Shown: positions 18,050 to 27,365, counted from the stretch's first letter. The stretch is DNA of 64,000 bases from Amphibacillus marinus (GCF_900110345.1 NZ_FODJ01000001.1:62001-126000); one strand, 5' to 3'. Made by a program: numbers and translations. The notes: generated by a model from the sequence alone, not told the origin.

Positions 18050-20536
18050 TTATCCATCTTGTTCGCTATTATCACTTTCCGGTTCTTCTTCTTGCTCAGG
18101 CTCAGGATCTTCCTCCTGCTCCTCTTCCTCGGGTTGTTCAGCACCATTGTTATCATCAGGTTGCTCGGGGTCATCGTCAGGGTCATCTGGAACAACAGGT
18201 TGTTCAATTTCTTGCTCAGGTTCTTCTGTTTCATCTTCAATGTTTTCTTCAGGAACCTGTATATCAACCTGTCGTGATTCACTCGTTAGATTATCATTGG
18301 CAACAGTGACCTCAATGGTATAAACAGCGCCACGTTCAACATTACTAATTGTAAAGCTTTGCTCGCTTGTGGACGAGTCATTACCACTCGATCCATTAGT
18401 CCCATAGTTAATGTTGAAAGAGACATCCTCGTCACCTGAATATGACCATGAAACATCAATTTGGTTGCTCTCTTCATTATATTGCGCAGATAAGTTAGCA
18501 ACAGGATCAAGCTGTTCAAATTGCTCTGATTCTTGAGTAGGCTCATAGCCACGTTTAAATAATTCAGTTACAATTTGTGAATCCGGCGTATAAGCACTTG
18601 GTAATTTAGCAGGGTTAGAGCCACGTTCAACCTGAACCCGCACAACAGAATCTGGCATTTCAAAATCAGCAGTTTCTATATTTACAGACAACTCACTCAT
18701 AACGTTACGGAATAATTGTCTTGAAATTTGTGTGTCTGGCACAGACCTCGTTGAGCTTTCGTGATAGCCAGACCAAACAGCGATTGTATAATTTGTTGTA
18801 TATCCAGAGAACCAAATATCAACATTGTCATCTGTTGAGCCCGTTTTTCCCGCGATAGGTAAACCAGAAACACTTGCAGATGTTCCTGTTCCGCTTTGCA
18901 CAACAGTTTTTAACATATCGGTAATCATATACGCTGTTGCATCAGACATGACAGCAACAGGCTCAGATTTTAAACTCTGAGTTGTCCCATCATGAAATTC
19001 AACTTCTCTTACTGCATAGGGCTCATTATAAATACCGCCATTACCAAAGGCTGTGTAAGCGCCCGCCATATCAAGTGCAGACATACCTAGTGTAGAACCA
19101 CCAATACCATCACCAATAGTCAAGCCGTTTTCGGGTATTGGTACCCCGATACTCTCGGCGAATTCAGTTGCCGTCCCGATACCGACCGCATCTAAGGCCT
19201 CTAAGGCTGGGACATTAAGCGACCATTGCATACCATAGCGCGCACTAACACGGTTTGAATATTCATCATTCCAATTTCTTACTACTTTATCAGAACCAGC
19301 TATCTCGTAAGGAGCAGAGTTATTAATTTGCTCATATGTTGACCAATTTAAATGTTCAATCGCTGGACCATAATCTAGGATTGGTTTGATGGCTGAACCT
19401 GGCTGACGCTTGGCTTGAATAGCCATATTAAATCCACCGACTTCACGGTCTCTTCCTGGGCCAACCGCTCGAATGGCACCGGATTGCGTGTCAATAACAA
19501 CAAGACCCGCTTGAATCTCACTATCAGGGTAATTAATTGGACTGTTATCTGATAGAACATATTCGACATGTTCTTGCGCATCTGGATCTAGTGTTGTATG
19601 AACAATTAAGCCTTCATTAAAAGCATCAGCACCTAATTTTTCTTCAATCTCAATTCTAACTTGGTCAAGGAAGCCATGGTAGGAGTCACCTTGTCGACTC
19701 GTTAGATTCAGCATATCTTCCATGCTAACAGCCATGGCTTCATCTGCTTCTTCCTGCGTAATCTTCTCATGCCTAACCATTAGACTTAGCACCGTTTCCA
19801 TTCGACCATGAGCAAGATCTGGATTTACAGCAGGATTATAAGCACTTGGTCGTTGTGGTAATCCGGCTAAAAGGGCTGCTTGAGACAGGGAAAGCTCGTC
19901 TAAATCGGTAATCCCAAAGAATGTTTCCGCTGCCGCGGCAACACCATATGCATTTTGACCATAAAAGATTTTGTTTAAATACATTTCAAGAATTTCCTCT
20001 TTATCGTAGGCACGTTCTAACTGAAGAGCTAGCCATTGCTCTTGCACTTTACGCTTGATCGTTTGATCGGTTGAAAGAAATGATCCCCTGATGACTTGTT
20101 GCGTTATCGTACTTGCACCACCCTCAGCACCAATGCTTCCTCTTCTAATGCTGGCCAAAACAGCACCACCAATTCTTCGAAAGTCAATTCCAGAGTGCTT
20201 AAAGAACCGCGCATCTTCGGCGGCAATAACGGCGTCAACTAATATTTCCGGAAGCTCATCGTAAGAAATTTCGGTCCGACGTTCTGATCCTGATTCGGCA
20301 AACACATTACCGTTTATATCTAAAAAACGATTTGGTTGTGGATCACGGAGCAATTCGGCATTTAACTCAGGTGCTGAAATAATATAGTAACCGAATAGAG
20401 CACTTACACCAACGATAGCAACAAGTGAGACGGTAAGCACCCACACGCCAACTTTCTTCCATCTACTTGATTTATTTTTTTTTGTTTTTTGTTGTTCTTG
20501 TCTTCTTGCCGTACGTGTTTGGCCTTTTTCTGCCAT
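18050..20536 (-). CDS. ponA: Class A penicillin-binding protein 1A/1B
   Basis: An 828 aa bifunctional peptidoglycan synthase. A basic cytoplasmic tail is followed by one transmembrane anchor (about residues 30-52). The GT51 domain shows EDARFFKHSGID and GGASTITQQ; the transpeptidase domain has the active serine motif PGSAIKP, SLN, and KTGST. About residues 690-770 look like a fibronectin III domain, and the last 60 residues are a highly acidic E/P/Q/D tail. ATG 20536 fits GGAGG better than the ATG six bases upstream. It follows recU by 17 bases; that pair is conserved in Bacillus. Confidence 0.94.
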   Translation of the reverse strand: MAEKGQTRTARRQEQQKTKKNKSSRWKKVGVWVLTVSLVAIVGVSALFGYYIISAPELNAELLRDPQPNRFLDINGNVFAESGSERRTEISYDELPEILVDAVIAAEDARFFKHSGIDFRRIGGAVLASIRRGSIGAEGGASTITQQVIRGSFLSTDQTIKRKVQEQWLALQLERAYDKEEILEMYLNKIFYGQNAYGVAAAAETFFGITDLDELSLSQAALLAGLPQRPSAYNPAVNPDLAHGRMETVLSLMVRHEKITQEEADEAMAVSMEDMLNLTSRQGDSYHGFLDQVRIEIEEKLGADAFNEGLIVHTTLDPDAQEHVEYVLSDNSPINYPDSEIQAGLVVIDTQSGAIRAVGPGRDREVGGFNMAIQAKRQPGSAIKPILDYGPAIEHLNWSTYEQINNSAPYEIAGSDKVVRNWNDEYSNRVSARYGMQWSLNVPALEALDAVGIGTATEFAESIGVPIPENGLTIGDGIGGSTLGMSALDMAGAYTAFGNGGIYNEPYAVREVEFHDGTTQSLKSEPVAVMSDATAYMITDMLKTVVQSGTGTSASVSGLPIAGKTGSTDDNVDIWFSGYTTNYTIAVWSGYHESSTRSVPDTQISRQLFRNVMSELSVNIETADFEMPDSVVRVQVERGSNPAKLPSAYTPDSQIVTELFKRGYEPTQESEQFEQLDPVANLSAQYNEESNQIDVSWSYSGDEDVSFNINYGTNGSSGNDSSTSEQSFTISNVERGAVYTIEVTVANDNLTSESRQVDIQVPEENIEDETEEPEQEIEQPVVPDDPDDDPEQPDDNNGAEQPEEEEQEEDPEPEQEEEPESDNSEQDG

Positions 20537-20553
20537 ACGCATCTTCCTCCATT

Positions 20554-21147
20554 CTAGAAAAACAATTGCTCAATGACTGTCGCATAGTCAAGGAGAGCAG
20601 GGTAACGTGACGGTATTTCAATACCTTCGGCTACAAATTGCTTGTAAGGAATTGATTTTCTTCCTCCATCACTATATTGACTATCCCAGCTACGAAAAAG
20701 TTTCACTGCTGGTAGAAAAAAAGTTTGATTGTGAGCACGGAACCGAATGATTACAAAGGTAATACCATCATGTTCAGCAACAGCCTTCATGTGCTTAATT
20801 TGATGCTCATGAAAGTTATTGAGTGGAAAAGAGGATTTGTTTCTCGTTTCCTTTGCTTCAAAATCAATGTAACGCCCGCGGTAAACACCATTGTAATCCG
20901 TTGTAGATGCTTGCTTGAAATAACCCTCTTTAATGACAGCAGCACTACGCTTTGGGTAGTCAACTTTTACAATTTGAACAGGAGTTGGTTTTTTATGAAT
21001 TACACAAATATTTTGCGCGAGATAGTAATCGTTCGTCTGGTTTATATCATCTTCAAGTGACATACCACGGTTACTAAAACTCCTTTGTAAGCCATGATTA
21101 CCAGAGCTTGAGCTGTTAATTGATCTTTTCCCATTTGGGTAGTTCAT
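20554..21147 (-). CDS. recU: Holliday junction resolvase RecU
   Basis: A 197 aa protein matching RecU. NRGMSLEDDINQTNDYY lies near residue 27. The nuclease core has YRGRYIDFEAKETRNKSSF, with the metal-binding D-x-E-x-K arrangement. RecU cleaves Holliday junctions in recombination and chromosome segregation. A clear GCAGGAGGG precedes the ATG. It is co-transcribed with ponA. Confidence 0.93.
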   Translation of the reverse strand: MNYPNGKRSINSSSSGNHGLQRSFSNRGMSLEDDINQTNDYYLAQNICVIHKKPTPVQIVKVDYPKRSAAVIKEGYFKQASTTDYNGVYRGRYIDFEAKETRNKSSFPLNNFHEHQIKHMKAVAEHDGITFVIIRFRAHNQTFFLPAVKLFRSWDSQYSDGGRKSIPYKQFVAEGIEIPSRYPALLDYATVIEQLFF

Positions 21148-21340
21148 GATTATTCCCTCCTGCCTGAATGTATCATACCAGAAAATTGAGTGAATTGAGA
21201 ACTAAAAAGATAGATTAGCCATGAATAAGTGCTAAATGACTATGCTAAAAACAGCATGTACTCTCCTATAATTATAGCCAAGTAATCCAGAATTTATAAG
21301 TGAACGAAGACGATAAAAACATATTTTAATAGATGAAAAA

Positions 21341-21372
21341 CACTAGTTTTGTTGTTAAGTCACTAGTTTTGT
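21341..21372. repeat. Direct repeat CACTAGTTTTGT, 20-base period
   Basis: Two exact copies of CACTAGTTTTGT begin at 21341 and 21361, about 75 bases before the small gene at 21446. The spacing of two helical turns is typical of cooperative protein sites. It lies in the 298-base gap after recU, which holds nothing else I recognise. Confidence 0.6.
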
Positions 21373-21445
21373 CAGTTAGGTAGGAGAATGATAATGGATT
21401 AGCAAATAATAAATTAATCGAATCTTAAAGGAGATGTCAGTTGTT

Positions 21446-21619
21446 ATGGAGAATGCAGACTTAAGGGTTTTTCAAGAAAGACTGGAACAGCTTGCTGAAG
21501 AATTAGAAATTGTTCGTTTGAAAATGGTCCACGAAAGAATTAAACGAAATCACTTAAACAATTTATCTGGACAGTACATGAACGTAAATCAGAATACAAA
21601 TCGTGCTATCCATCATTAA
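21446..21619 (+). CDS. Small coiled-coil protein (YppD-like position)
   Basis: A 57 aa protein, mostly a charged amphipathic helix (LRVFQERLEQLAEELEIVRL) followed by a polar tail. ATG 21446 is used because an upstream ATG touches the AAAGGAG site. It stands where Bacillus has small yppC/yppD genes between recU and yppE; I cannot match it firmly to either. Confidence 0.55.
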   Translation: MENADLRVFQERLEQLAEELEIVRLKMVHERIKRNHLNNLSGQYMNVNQNTNRAIHH

Positions 21620-21736
21620 TAAACTGTGCTATTGCATCCATCGCAGTCAGCAAATATCACTACTTTTTAATTTTTACTTGCCTTTACGCAAAATGATCGG
21701 CATGATAAAGTTATGATAAGAAAGAGGACTGATGAG

Positions 21737-22090
21737 ATGTTAATGGAGATAACAATACAGCTCGAAGCTGCTAAGGATATATTAAAGCAACATTTTTTAA
21801 CCAGTGAACAGCCAGAAGAAAAAAAGGATCCCGTTTTTTTTGATTTTGTTAAGAAAAAGACAGAACCCTTATTTGACCAAATTGAATGCTGGGAAGAAGA
21901 AGCACTTCGCTTGGCAAAGAATAGAGAAATATCTGTACACCCGCAGCTTATTCAATCAACACGGGAAAACTTCGAATTAATTCTTATGCACAGTTTCTAC
22001 ATCGATGTTAAGCTGCAACGTTACATGGAGCTTCACCAGGCAATTGACTATGTCTTCTTGTTAATTAAGAATGATATTGCTAAGCAATAA
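21737..22090 (+). CDS. yppE: YppE-like protein (DUF1798)
   Basis: A 117 aa all-helical protein (LEAAKDILKQHFL, LRLAKNREISVHPQ, SFYIDVKLQRYMELHQAID). The pattern and the location between recU and ypsA agree with YppE of Bacillus, a four-helix protein without known function. The ATG at 21737 lies 9 bases after AAAGAGG; earlier and later ATGs in frame are possible. Confidence 0.65.
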   Translation: MLMEITIQLEAAKDILKQHFLTSEQPEEKKDPVFFDFVKKKTEPLFDQIECWEEEALRLAKNREISVHPQLIQSTRENFELILMHSFYIDVKLQRYMELHQAIDYVFLLIKNDIAKQ

Positions 22091-22258
22091 GCTTTGCTTT
22101 AAATTGGCGGTTGCAGCGAGAGATGCTAGGGTGTAAACAGGCAGAGGATGTTGGAACGAGGCAATTAGCAGTTATTCAATTTTTAAAAATAATAATTGGT
22201 TTGATTATGTGCCAATAAAAAAAATAAAAAAAATGAAAATGCAGGGGCATTTGCCCGC

Positions 22259-22286
22259 CACCTCTTGGACGTTTGTTCATAAGCTA
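22259..22286 (+). promoter_or_regulatory. Candidate sigma-K promoter of the CotD-like gene
   Basis: CACC (22259-22262) and CATAAGCTA (22278-22286) match the sigma-K pattern of an AC -35 and CATAnnnTA -10, 15-16 bases apart. Initiation near 22293 would put the ribosome binding site in a short leader. The motif is short and could arise by chance, but cotD of Bacillus is a mother-cell late gene. Confidence 0.4.
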
Positions 22287-22317
22287 TTATGAATTCAAAT
22301 CTAGAAAGGGGATTATT

Positions 22318-22632
22318 ATGCGAAGACATCCATGTTGCCCAGCAAAAACAATTGTCTGCCCGACAAAGCATCAGCAGGTAAATACGTGCAGTCAAAGCCA
22401 AGTGAATTATGTGCATCCAACACATACAACGGTGACAGATCACCATACTGTTCAAAATACGCACTGGTACCCACAATCAACTTCTTGGGGTCAAACGGTA
22501 AATCAAACAAATGTTTACGGAGGTCAAACTTGGCCGGGAGGTTATAACGGCGTCCAGGGTGCGCAATCTGGTTATAACAACAATGGTGTGCAGGGTGTTC
22601 AATCCGGTTACAATCATTGCTGCAAACGTTAG
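22318..22632 (+). CDS. Spore coat protein CotD-like
   Basis: A 104 aa Cys/His/Gln/Asn-rich protein. It begins with basic and CC-containing residues, carries the CotD-type core VNYVHPTHTTVTDHH with THWYPQSTS, and ends CCKR. The C-terminus has an imperfect duplication (GVQGAQSGYN, GVQGVQSGYN). CotD is an inner coat protein, so this implies sporulation. ATG 22318 follows AGAAAGGGGA; the longer frame upstream has no site. A terminator follows directly. Confidence 0.75.
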   Translation: MRRHPCCPAKTIVCPTKHQQVNTCSQSQVNYVHPTHTTVTDHHTVQNTHWYPQSTSWGQTVNQTNVYGGQTWPGGYNGVQGAQSGYNNNGVQGVQSGYNHCCKR

Positions 22633-22645
22633 AATATCAGTTTAG

Positions 22646-22676
22646 AGAAGAGCTGGATTCCCAGCTCTTCTTTTTG
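22646..22676 (+). terminator. Terminator of the cotD-like gene
   Basis: GAAGAGCTGG and CCAGCTCTTC are exact 10-base arms with a 4-base loop, followed by TTTTT. Confidence 0.9.
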
Positions 22677-22703
22677 TAAAATTAAAGGGGAGGTGTGCTT
22701 TTT

Positions 22704-23258
22704 ATGACAAAAGTTATTAGTGTAACTGGCTATAAATCCTACGAAATGAATATAAATGCAACGAATGATGAACGGATTAAATTTATTAAGTTAGCAATAA
22801 AACGAAAGTTACTGCAATTTATTGAACAGGGAGGGGAATGGTTATTGTGCTCCGGGCAGTTAGGGGTGGAACTGTGGTCATGTCAAGTAGCACGAGAGTT
22901 AGCCAAAGATTATCCAATTCAAACAGCAGTAATTGCCCCGTTTGAGAATCAGGACAAGCTTTGGAATGAAGCCGATCAGCAAGCGTATCAGACCTGTATT
23001 GAGCAAGCTGACTTCTATACCTCACTTTACAAAGGTGATTATAAAAGTCCACAGCAATTTACTGCAAAAAATAAATGGTTAATAGAAAAAAGCGACTGTA
23101 GCATGCTTCTCGTTGACGATATGTATCCAGGAAGTGTACGTTACTACCTTGATGAAGTGACTAGCTATCAGGAAAGTCAAAACCATCCCGTCTATTTTAT
23201 TACACCACTAGATTTGGAGGATATTGTTCGAGAGTGGAACGATATGCATAATCAATAG
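22704..23258 (+). CDS. ypsA: YpsA, SLOG-family protein
   Basis: A 184 aa protein of the DUF1273/YpsA family, a Rossmann-like SLOG fold related to DprA that probably binds nucleotides. Visible segments: SVTGYKSYEMNI, GEWLLCSGQLGVELWS, AVIAPFENQD, and CSMLLVDDMYPGSVRYY. In Bacillus and Staphylococcus ypsA neighbours gpsB and affects cell division. ATG 22704 lies 7-8 bases after AGGGGAGGTG. Confidence 0.85.
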   Translation: MTKVISVTGYKSYEMNINATNDERIKFIKLAIKRKLLQFIEQGGEWLLCSGQLGVELWSCQVARELAKDYPIQTAVIAPFENQDKLWNEADQQAYQTCIEQADFYTSLYKGDYKSPQQFTAKNKWLIEKSDCSMLLVDDMYPGSVRYYLDEVTSYQESQNHPVYFITPLDLEDIVREWNDMHNQ

Positions 23259-23355
23259 TAGCCATCCATAAAATAAGCGTGAGTTTAGATTGACAATTCT
23301 CGCAAAATTTGAAAAAATACATATTAACCGTTGTTAAATAATGAGGTGAAATTAA

Positions 23356-23658
23356 ATGTCAACTAATTTTAAAACGCAGTTGAGTCCTAAGGATATTTTA
23401 GATAAACAATTTAAAACATCAATGCGTGGGTATAACCAAGAAGAGGTCGATGCCTATCTGGATAAAATTATTCAAGATTATGAAGGCTTAACCAAGCAAA
23501 TTGAGCAACTAAAACGCGAGAATGAAAGACTAAAGAGTAACAGTGAACCGACTCCACATCGGGTACAAACATCTAATCATCAGGTAAACTATGATATATT
23601 AAAACGTGTATCCAATTTGGAAAAAGCAGTGTTTGGCAAGAAATACACGGACGCCTAA
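23356..23658 (+). CDS. gpsB: Cell division protein GpsB
   Basis: A 100 aa DivIVA-family protein. The N-terminal lipid/partner-binding domain reads [20 protein letters not shown], then a coiled coil ([20 protein letters not shown] onward). A short trimerising C-terminal helix has [16 protein letters not shown]. GpsB moves PBP1 between division site and lateral wall; ponA lies close by in this window. It precedes rnpB as in Bacillus. Confidence 0.93.
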   Translation: MSTNFKTQLSPKDILDKQFKTSMRGYNQEEVDAYLDKIIQDYEGLTKQIEQLKRENERLKSNSEPTPHRVQTSNHQVNYDILKRVSNLEKAVFGKKYTDA

Positions 23659-23734
23659 CAGTCACTGGAAAACTTTGATAGATGTTTAACATCATTTTTT
23701 ATGGTATAATATCTATTCGAGTAAAACATAACAT

Positions 23735-24135
23735 AATGAATGCTTTGGTAATTGCTACATGTATTTGCATGTAGAGGAAAGTCCATGCTCGCACAGGCTG
23801 CGATGCTTGTAGTGTTCGTGCTTGATGAATTCATAAATCTTGGGAGTTGTCTTGACAACTTACGGCAGGGAACAGAGCTAAGTCAACACTGATATGCTCT
23901 TATTACCTTTAAAGTGCCACAGTGACGTAGTCAAAGTGGAAACATTTTGAGTGGAACGCGGTAAACCCCACGAGCGAGCAACCCAAATTACGGTAGGGGC
24001 ATCTTGGATTAGGGAACTGAACCGAAACAAGGGCTATCTTTATGATAGCAGATAGATGATTACCACTAAGGTACGAGGATGACCACCGCTTGTAGTACTT
24101 TAGGACAGAACATGGCTTATAAAGCATTCATTGGT
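23735..24135 (+). ncRNA. rnpB: RNase P RNA, type B
   Basis: The catalytic RNA that trims tRNA 5' ends. Conserved type B blocks are present in order: GAGGAAAGTCCATGCTCGCA, AGTGTTCGTGC, TTACGGCAGGGAA, AAAGTGCCACAGTGACG, GTGGAACGCGGTAAACCC, GAGCGAGCAACCCAAAT, GATAGATGATTACC, and GGACAGAACATGGCTTA. AATGAATGCTTT (23735) and AAAGCATTCATT (24121) are exact complements and form P1, fixing the ends within a few bases. It lies between gpsB and the methyltransferase gene as in Bacillus. A TATAAT at 23705 may be its -10. Confidence 0.96.
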
Positions 24136-24159
24136 CTATTTATGTTAAGCAAATGAATT

Positions 24160-24195
24160 CCTCCAGAGGCTACTTATGTCTTAGGAGGTTTTTTT
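24160..24195 (+). terminator. Terminator of rnpB
   Basis: CCTCC (24160-24164) pairs with GGAGG (24184-24188), and a run of seven Ts follows. The stem is short, but the place right behind P1 supports it. Confidence 0.65.
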
Positions 24196-24253
24196 AATGA
24201 ACATACATACCAAGTTGTTATTAAAATTGTAAAAACGATGAAAGGATGACAGG

Positions 24254-25390
24254 ATGAGTAAATTTAAATTGTTGGCAACTGCTGCGATGGGATTAGAATC
24301 AGTTGTAGCCAAGGAGGTTAAAGCGCTTGGCTATGAAGGAGTACAAGTAGAAAACGGGAAAGTCATCTTTGAAGCAGATTCGTCTGCAATTCCACGTTGT
24401 AATCTGTGGCTTAGGACTGCTGATCGAGTGAAGCTAATTGTAGGAGAATTTGAAGCAAAGACTTTTGATCAGTTATTTGAAGGTACGAAAGCTTTAGATT
24501 GGGAGTATTTTATTCCAGAGGATGGTCAATTTCCTGTAATCGGAAAGTCTGTTAAATCAAAGCTGTACAGTGTCTCTGATTGCCAAGCTATTGTTAAGAA
24601 AGCCATTGTAGAACGATTAAAGCAAAAGCATGGCGTTGCAATTCGGATGCCTGAAACTGGCGCACTTCATCGTGTTGAAGTTGCTATTCTGAAAGATAAA
24701 GTCACTTTAACACTGGATACCTCTGGCGCAGGCTTACATAAGCGGGGCTATCGAATAGGTCAGGGAGAAGCGCCACTAAAGGAAACGTTAGCTGCGGCAC
24801 TTGTCCAGCTAACAAATTGGAAACCAGATTTCCCACTAGTTGATTTGTTCTGTGGTTCAGGCACCATTTTAATTGAAGCTGCTTTGATTGGTCAGAATAT
24901 TGCACCTGGCTTTAATCGCGAATTTGCAAGTGAGGATTGGTCTTTTATATCACCAAAAATATGGGGGCAAGCTTTTGATGAAGCTGAACAATTAGCAAAC
25001 TATAATCAATCCCTTGACATAACAGGCACCGATATTGATCCAAAAATGATTGGAATTGCGAAGCAAAACGCCGTAGAAGCAGGACTTGCTGAGTTGATCA
25101 ACTGGAAGCAGATGCAAGCAGCTGACTTTAACCCAAAACGCAACAATGGTTATTTGATCACCAATCCCCCCTATGGTGAGCGTTTAAGTGATAAAGCAGA
25201 GGTCGAAGCGATGTATCGTCAGATTGGCCAAGTAATGTCTGAAAATAATAGCTGGAGTAGCTATGTGTTGACCTCAAATGAACAGTTTGAAAAACTGTTT
25301 GGTCAAAGTGCGACTAAAAAACGCAAGTTATTTAATGGGTTTATTAAGGTGGACTATTATCAATACTTTGGTAAGAAAAATAATAGCTAG
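24254..25390 (+). CDS. ypsC: 23S rRNA guanine-N2 methyltransferase-like (YpsC, RlmL family)
   Basis: A 378 aa class I SAM-dependent RNA methyltransferase. An N-terminal ferredoxin-like plus THUMP domain covers about residues 1-155. The Rossmann core has LVDLFCGSGTILIEAALIG (SAM motif I), ITGTDIDPKMI, and the catalytic N-P-P-Y in LITNPPYGER, typical of N2-guanine or N6-adenine methylation. The likely target is 23S rRNA, by analogy with RlmL. It follows rnpB as in Bacillus. Confidence 0.88.
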   Translation: MSKFKLLATAAMGLESVVAKEVKALGYEGVQVENGKVIFEADSSAIPRCNLWLRTADRVKLIVGEFEAKTFDQLFEGTKALDWEYFIPEDGQFPVIGKSVKSKLYSVSDCQAIVKKAIVERLKQKHGVAIRMPETGALHRVEVAILKDKVTLTLDTSGAGLHKRGYRIGQGEAPLKETLAAALVQLTNWKPDFPLVDLFCGSGTILIEAALIGQNIAPGFNREFASEDWSFISPKIWGQAFDEAEQLANYNQSLDITGTDIDPKMIGIAKQNAVEAGLAELINWKQMQAADFNPKRNNGYLITNPPYGERLSDKAEVEAMYRQIGQVMSENNSWSSYVLTSNEQFEKLFGQSATKKRKLFNGFIKVDYYQYFGKKNNS

Positions 25391-25401
25391 GAGGCGTTAA
25401 T

Positions 25402-26892
25402 GTGAACGAGGTTGAACAAACGTTTAAAGATTTGATGAAGGAAATCAAAGGCTATGCCGAAGCATTATCATTAATTCATTGGGATTTAAGGACTAAAATC
25501 CCTAAAAAAGCTATGGAGCAACGATCGGATGTCATTGGTTTGTTATCAGAGAGAATCCACCAGCTACAAACATCTGACCAGATGAAGCATTGTATTGATC
25601 AATTAAAAGGAAAGACAGCTGATCCAATTTTAATTAAAGCTGTTGAGGAATGTGAAGATACTTATAACAAAAGTAGTAAAATTCCGGTTGAAGAATATAA
25701 AGCATTTGTTACCCTTTGTTCAAAGTCAGAAACCGTTTGGCAGCAAGCAAGAGAGGAGGATGATTTCGCCCTCCTGCAACCCTATTTAGAAGAAATCGTG
25801 GACTTTAATAAGAAATTTGCAACCTATTGGGGTTATAAAGAGCAGAAGTATGATGGATTGCTCGATCAGTATGAGTCTGGTTTAACTACAGAAGTTCTTG
25901 ATCAGGTATTTGCTAAGGTTAAGAAAGCCCTAACGGAGCTTGTTTCTCAAATTGCTAATTCTGAAGTTGAGATTGATGTCGAATCCCTGCTTCATCATTT
26001 TCCCAAACAGAGTCAAGAAGCATTTAGTTTAGCAATATTAGATAAGATGGGCTACGATTTTGACGCTGGTCGTCTTGATGAAACCATTCATCCCTTTGCA
26101 ATTGGGATTAACCCAAATGATGTCCGTGTAACGACACGTTATGATGAAGGCGATTTTAGAATGGCTGTCTTCGGAACTATTCATGAAGGCGGACACGCCC
26201 TATATGAGCAAAATATTGACCAAGACTTAGCTCAGACCGTATTAGCTCGCGGGACATCAATGGGTATTCATGAATCGCAATCATTATTTTGGGAAAATTT
26301 CATTGGAAGAAGCAAGGGTTTTTGGCAAAACCACTTTAATTTATTTAGAGAGAAAGCGCCAGCTGCTTTTCAATCAATTGATTTTGAAACCTTTTATCAG
26401 GCTATAAATGAGGTTAAGCCAAGCTTTATTCGAATTGAGGCAGATGAGCTGACTTACTCGCTTCATATTATTATCCGCTACGAACTTGAAAAAGCATTAA
26501 TTGATGGTGATTTAGCAGTCAAAGACTTGCCAGAAGCGTGGAATGATAAAATGGAAGAGTATTTAGGGATTCGACCAACCTCTAATAAGCAGGGAATTTT
26601 ACAGGACATTCACTGGTCAGCTGGGGATTTTGGTTACTTTCCCACTTATGCATTAGGCTATATGTACGCAGCACAGCTAAATGCGAAGCTAACTGAGGCG
26701 ATAGATGTTGATGGTATTATTCAATCTGGTGATTTTGAACCAATCAAAGCATGGCTCACCGAGCATGTCCATCGTCATGGTAAGATGAAAAAACCACTTG
26801 AAATAATTAAAGATGTAACAGGTGAGGGATTAAATCCCGACCATCTCATTGCGTACTTAACTAAGAAGTATCAAGAAATTTATCAATTATAA
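25402..26892 (+). CDS. ypwA: Metallocarboxypeptidase M32 (YpwA-like)
   Basis: A 496 aa M32 zinc carboxypeptidase that removes C-terminal residues from peptides. The zinc motif HEGGHALYEQ (HExxH form HEGGH) is intact, with the third ligand in GIHESQSLFWEN and the family segments GYFPTYALGYMYAAQ and HRHGKMKKP. No signal peptide, so cytoplasmic. Start GTG at 25402, 7 bases after TAGGAGG; it begins 11 bases after the previous stop, so the two are probably co-transcribed. Confidence 0.92.
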   Translation: MNEVEQTFKDLMKEIKGYAEALSLIHWDLRTKIPKKAMEQRSDVIGLLSERIHQLQTSDQMKHCIDQLKGKTADPILIKAVEECEDTYNKSSKIPVEEYKAFVTLCSKSETVWQQAREEDDFALLQPYLEEIVDFNKKFATYWGYKEQKYDGLLDQYESGLTTEVLDQVFAKVKKALTELVSQIANSEVEIDVESLLHHFPKQSQEAFSLAILDKMGYDFDAGRLDETIHPFAIGINPNDVRVTTRYDEGDFRMAVFGTIHEGGHALYEQNIDQDLAQTVLARGTSMGIHESQSLFWENFIGRSKGFWQNHFNLFREKAPAAFQSIDFETFYQAINEVKPSFIRIEADELTYSLHIIIRYELEKALIDGDLAVKDLPEAWNDKMEEYLGIRPTSNKQGILQDIHWSAGDFGYFPTYALGYMYAAQLNAKLTEAIDVDGIIQSGDFEPIKAWLTEHVHRHGKMKKPLEIIKDVTGEGLNPDHLIAYLTKKYQEIYQL

Positions 26893-26903
26893 TCATAATG
26901 TTC

Positions 26904-26955
26904 AAATAAGCAGGCATTCAATCTACTGGTATAGTAATTGGATGCCTGCTTATTT
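26904..26955. terminator. Long hairpin after ypwA
   Basis: A 19-base stem, AAATAAGCAGGCATTCAAT against ATTGGATGCCTGCTTATTT with one G-T mismatch and a 14-base loop, ends in a short T-rich stretch. Likely terminator for ypwA. Confidence 0.75.
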
Positions 26956-27095
26956 AAATGCGTCTAATGATAACTAATTAGATTATGTCACACTTATAGA
27001 CAGAACAATTGTTCGATATCTCTTCCTATTTCGCACTGATTATTGTATACTAGTAAACGTAATTGATTTATAAAGTAAGGGAAGAGGGGATTGAA

Positions 27096-27365
27096 TTGGG
27101 TCATCTTACCTTAGCTGACTACCTTGAACAACTTTGGGTGAAGGGCTTTAAGCTGTCAGATGAGCAGGTTCGGTTCATTTATTTTGGCAAGCAATATACT
27201 GGAGCAAATGATGATTTAGCGAGGGTAGCTATTAAGACGACACTGCGCTTACAGTACCAATTTGATGGATCTTTTTATATTAGCTTGTTAGAGTTGTTAA
27301 AAGAACACAATATTGGAACGAGGCAGGATGCTATTGCTCTATTCAAGAAGAAGGGTCTCCAATAA
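27096..27365 (+). CDS. Small conserved protein (DUF6123-like)
   Basis: An 89 aa soluble protein (LADYLEQLWVKGFKLSDEQV, FIYFGKQYTGANDD, LLELLKEHNIGTRQDA). It resembles, as far as I recall, the DUF6123 family of Bacillaceae; function is unknown. I choose TTG 27096, 6 bases after AAGAGGGG, over a TTG 33 bases upstream with no site. Its 3' end overlaps the convergent RNase H-like gene by 23 bases. Confidence 0.6.
   Translation: MGHLTLADYLEQLWVKGFKLSDEQVRFIYFGKQYTGANDDLARVAIKTTLRLQYQFDGSFYISLLELLKEHNIGTRQDAIALFKKKGLQ

Noticed and set aside
18020-18323. Plus-strand frames rich in Ser/Cys or Leu opposite the ponA tail
   Set aside because: They are the complement of the acidic low-complexity end of ponA and have no start signals.
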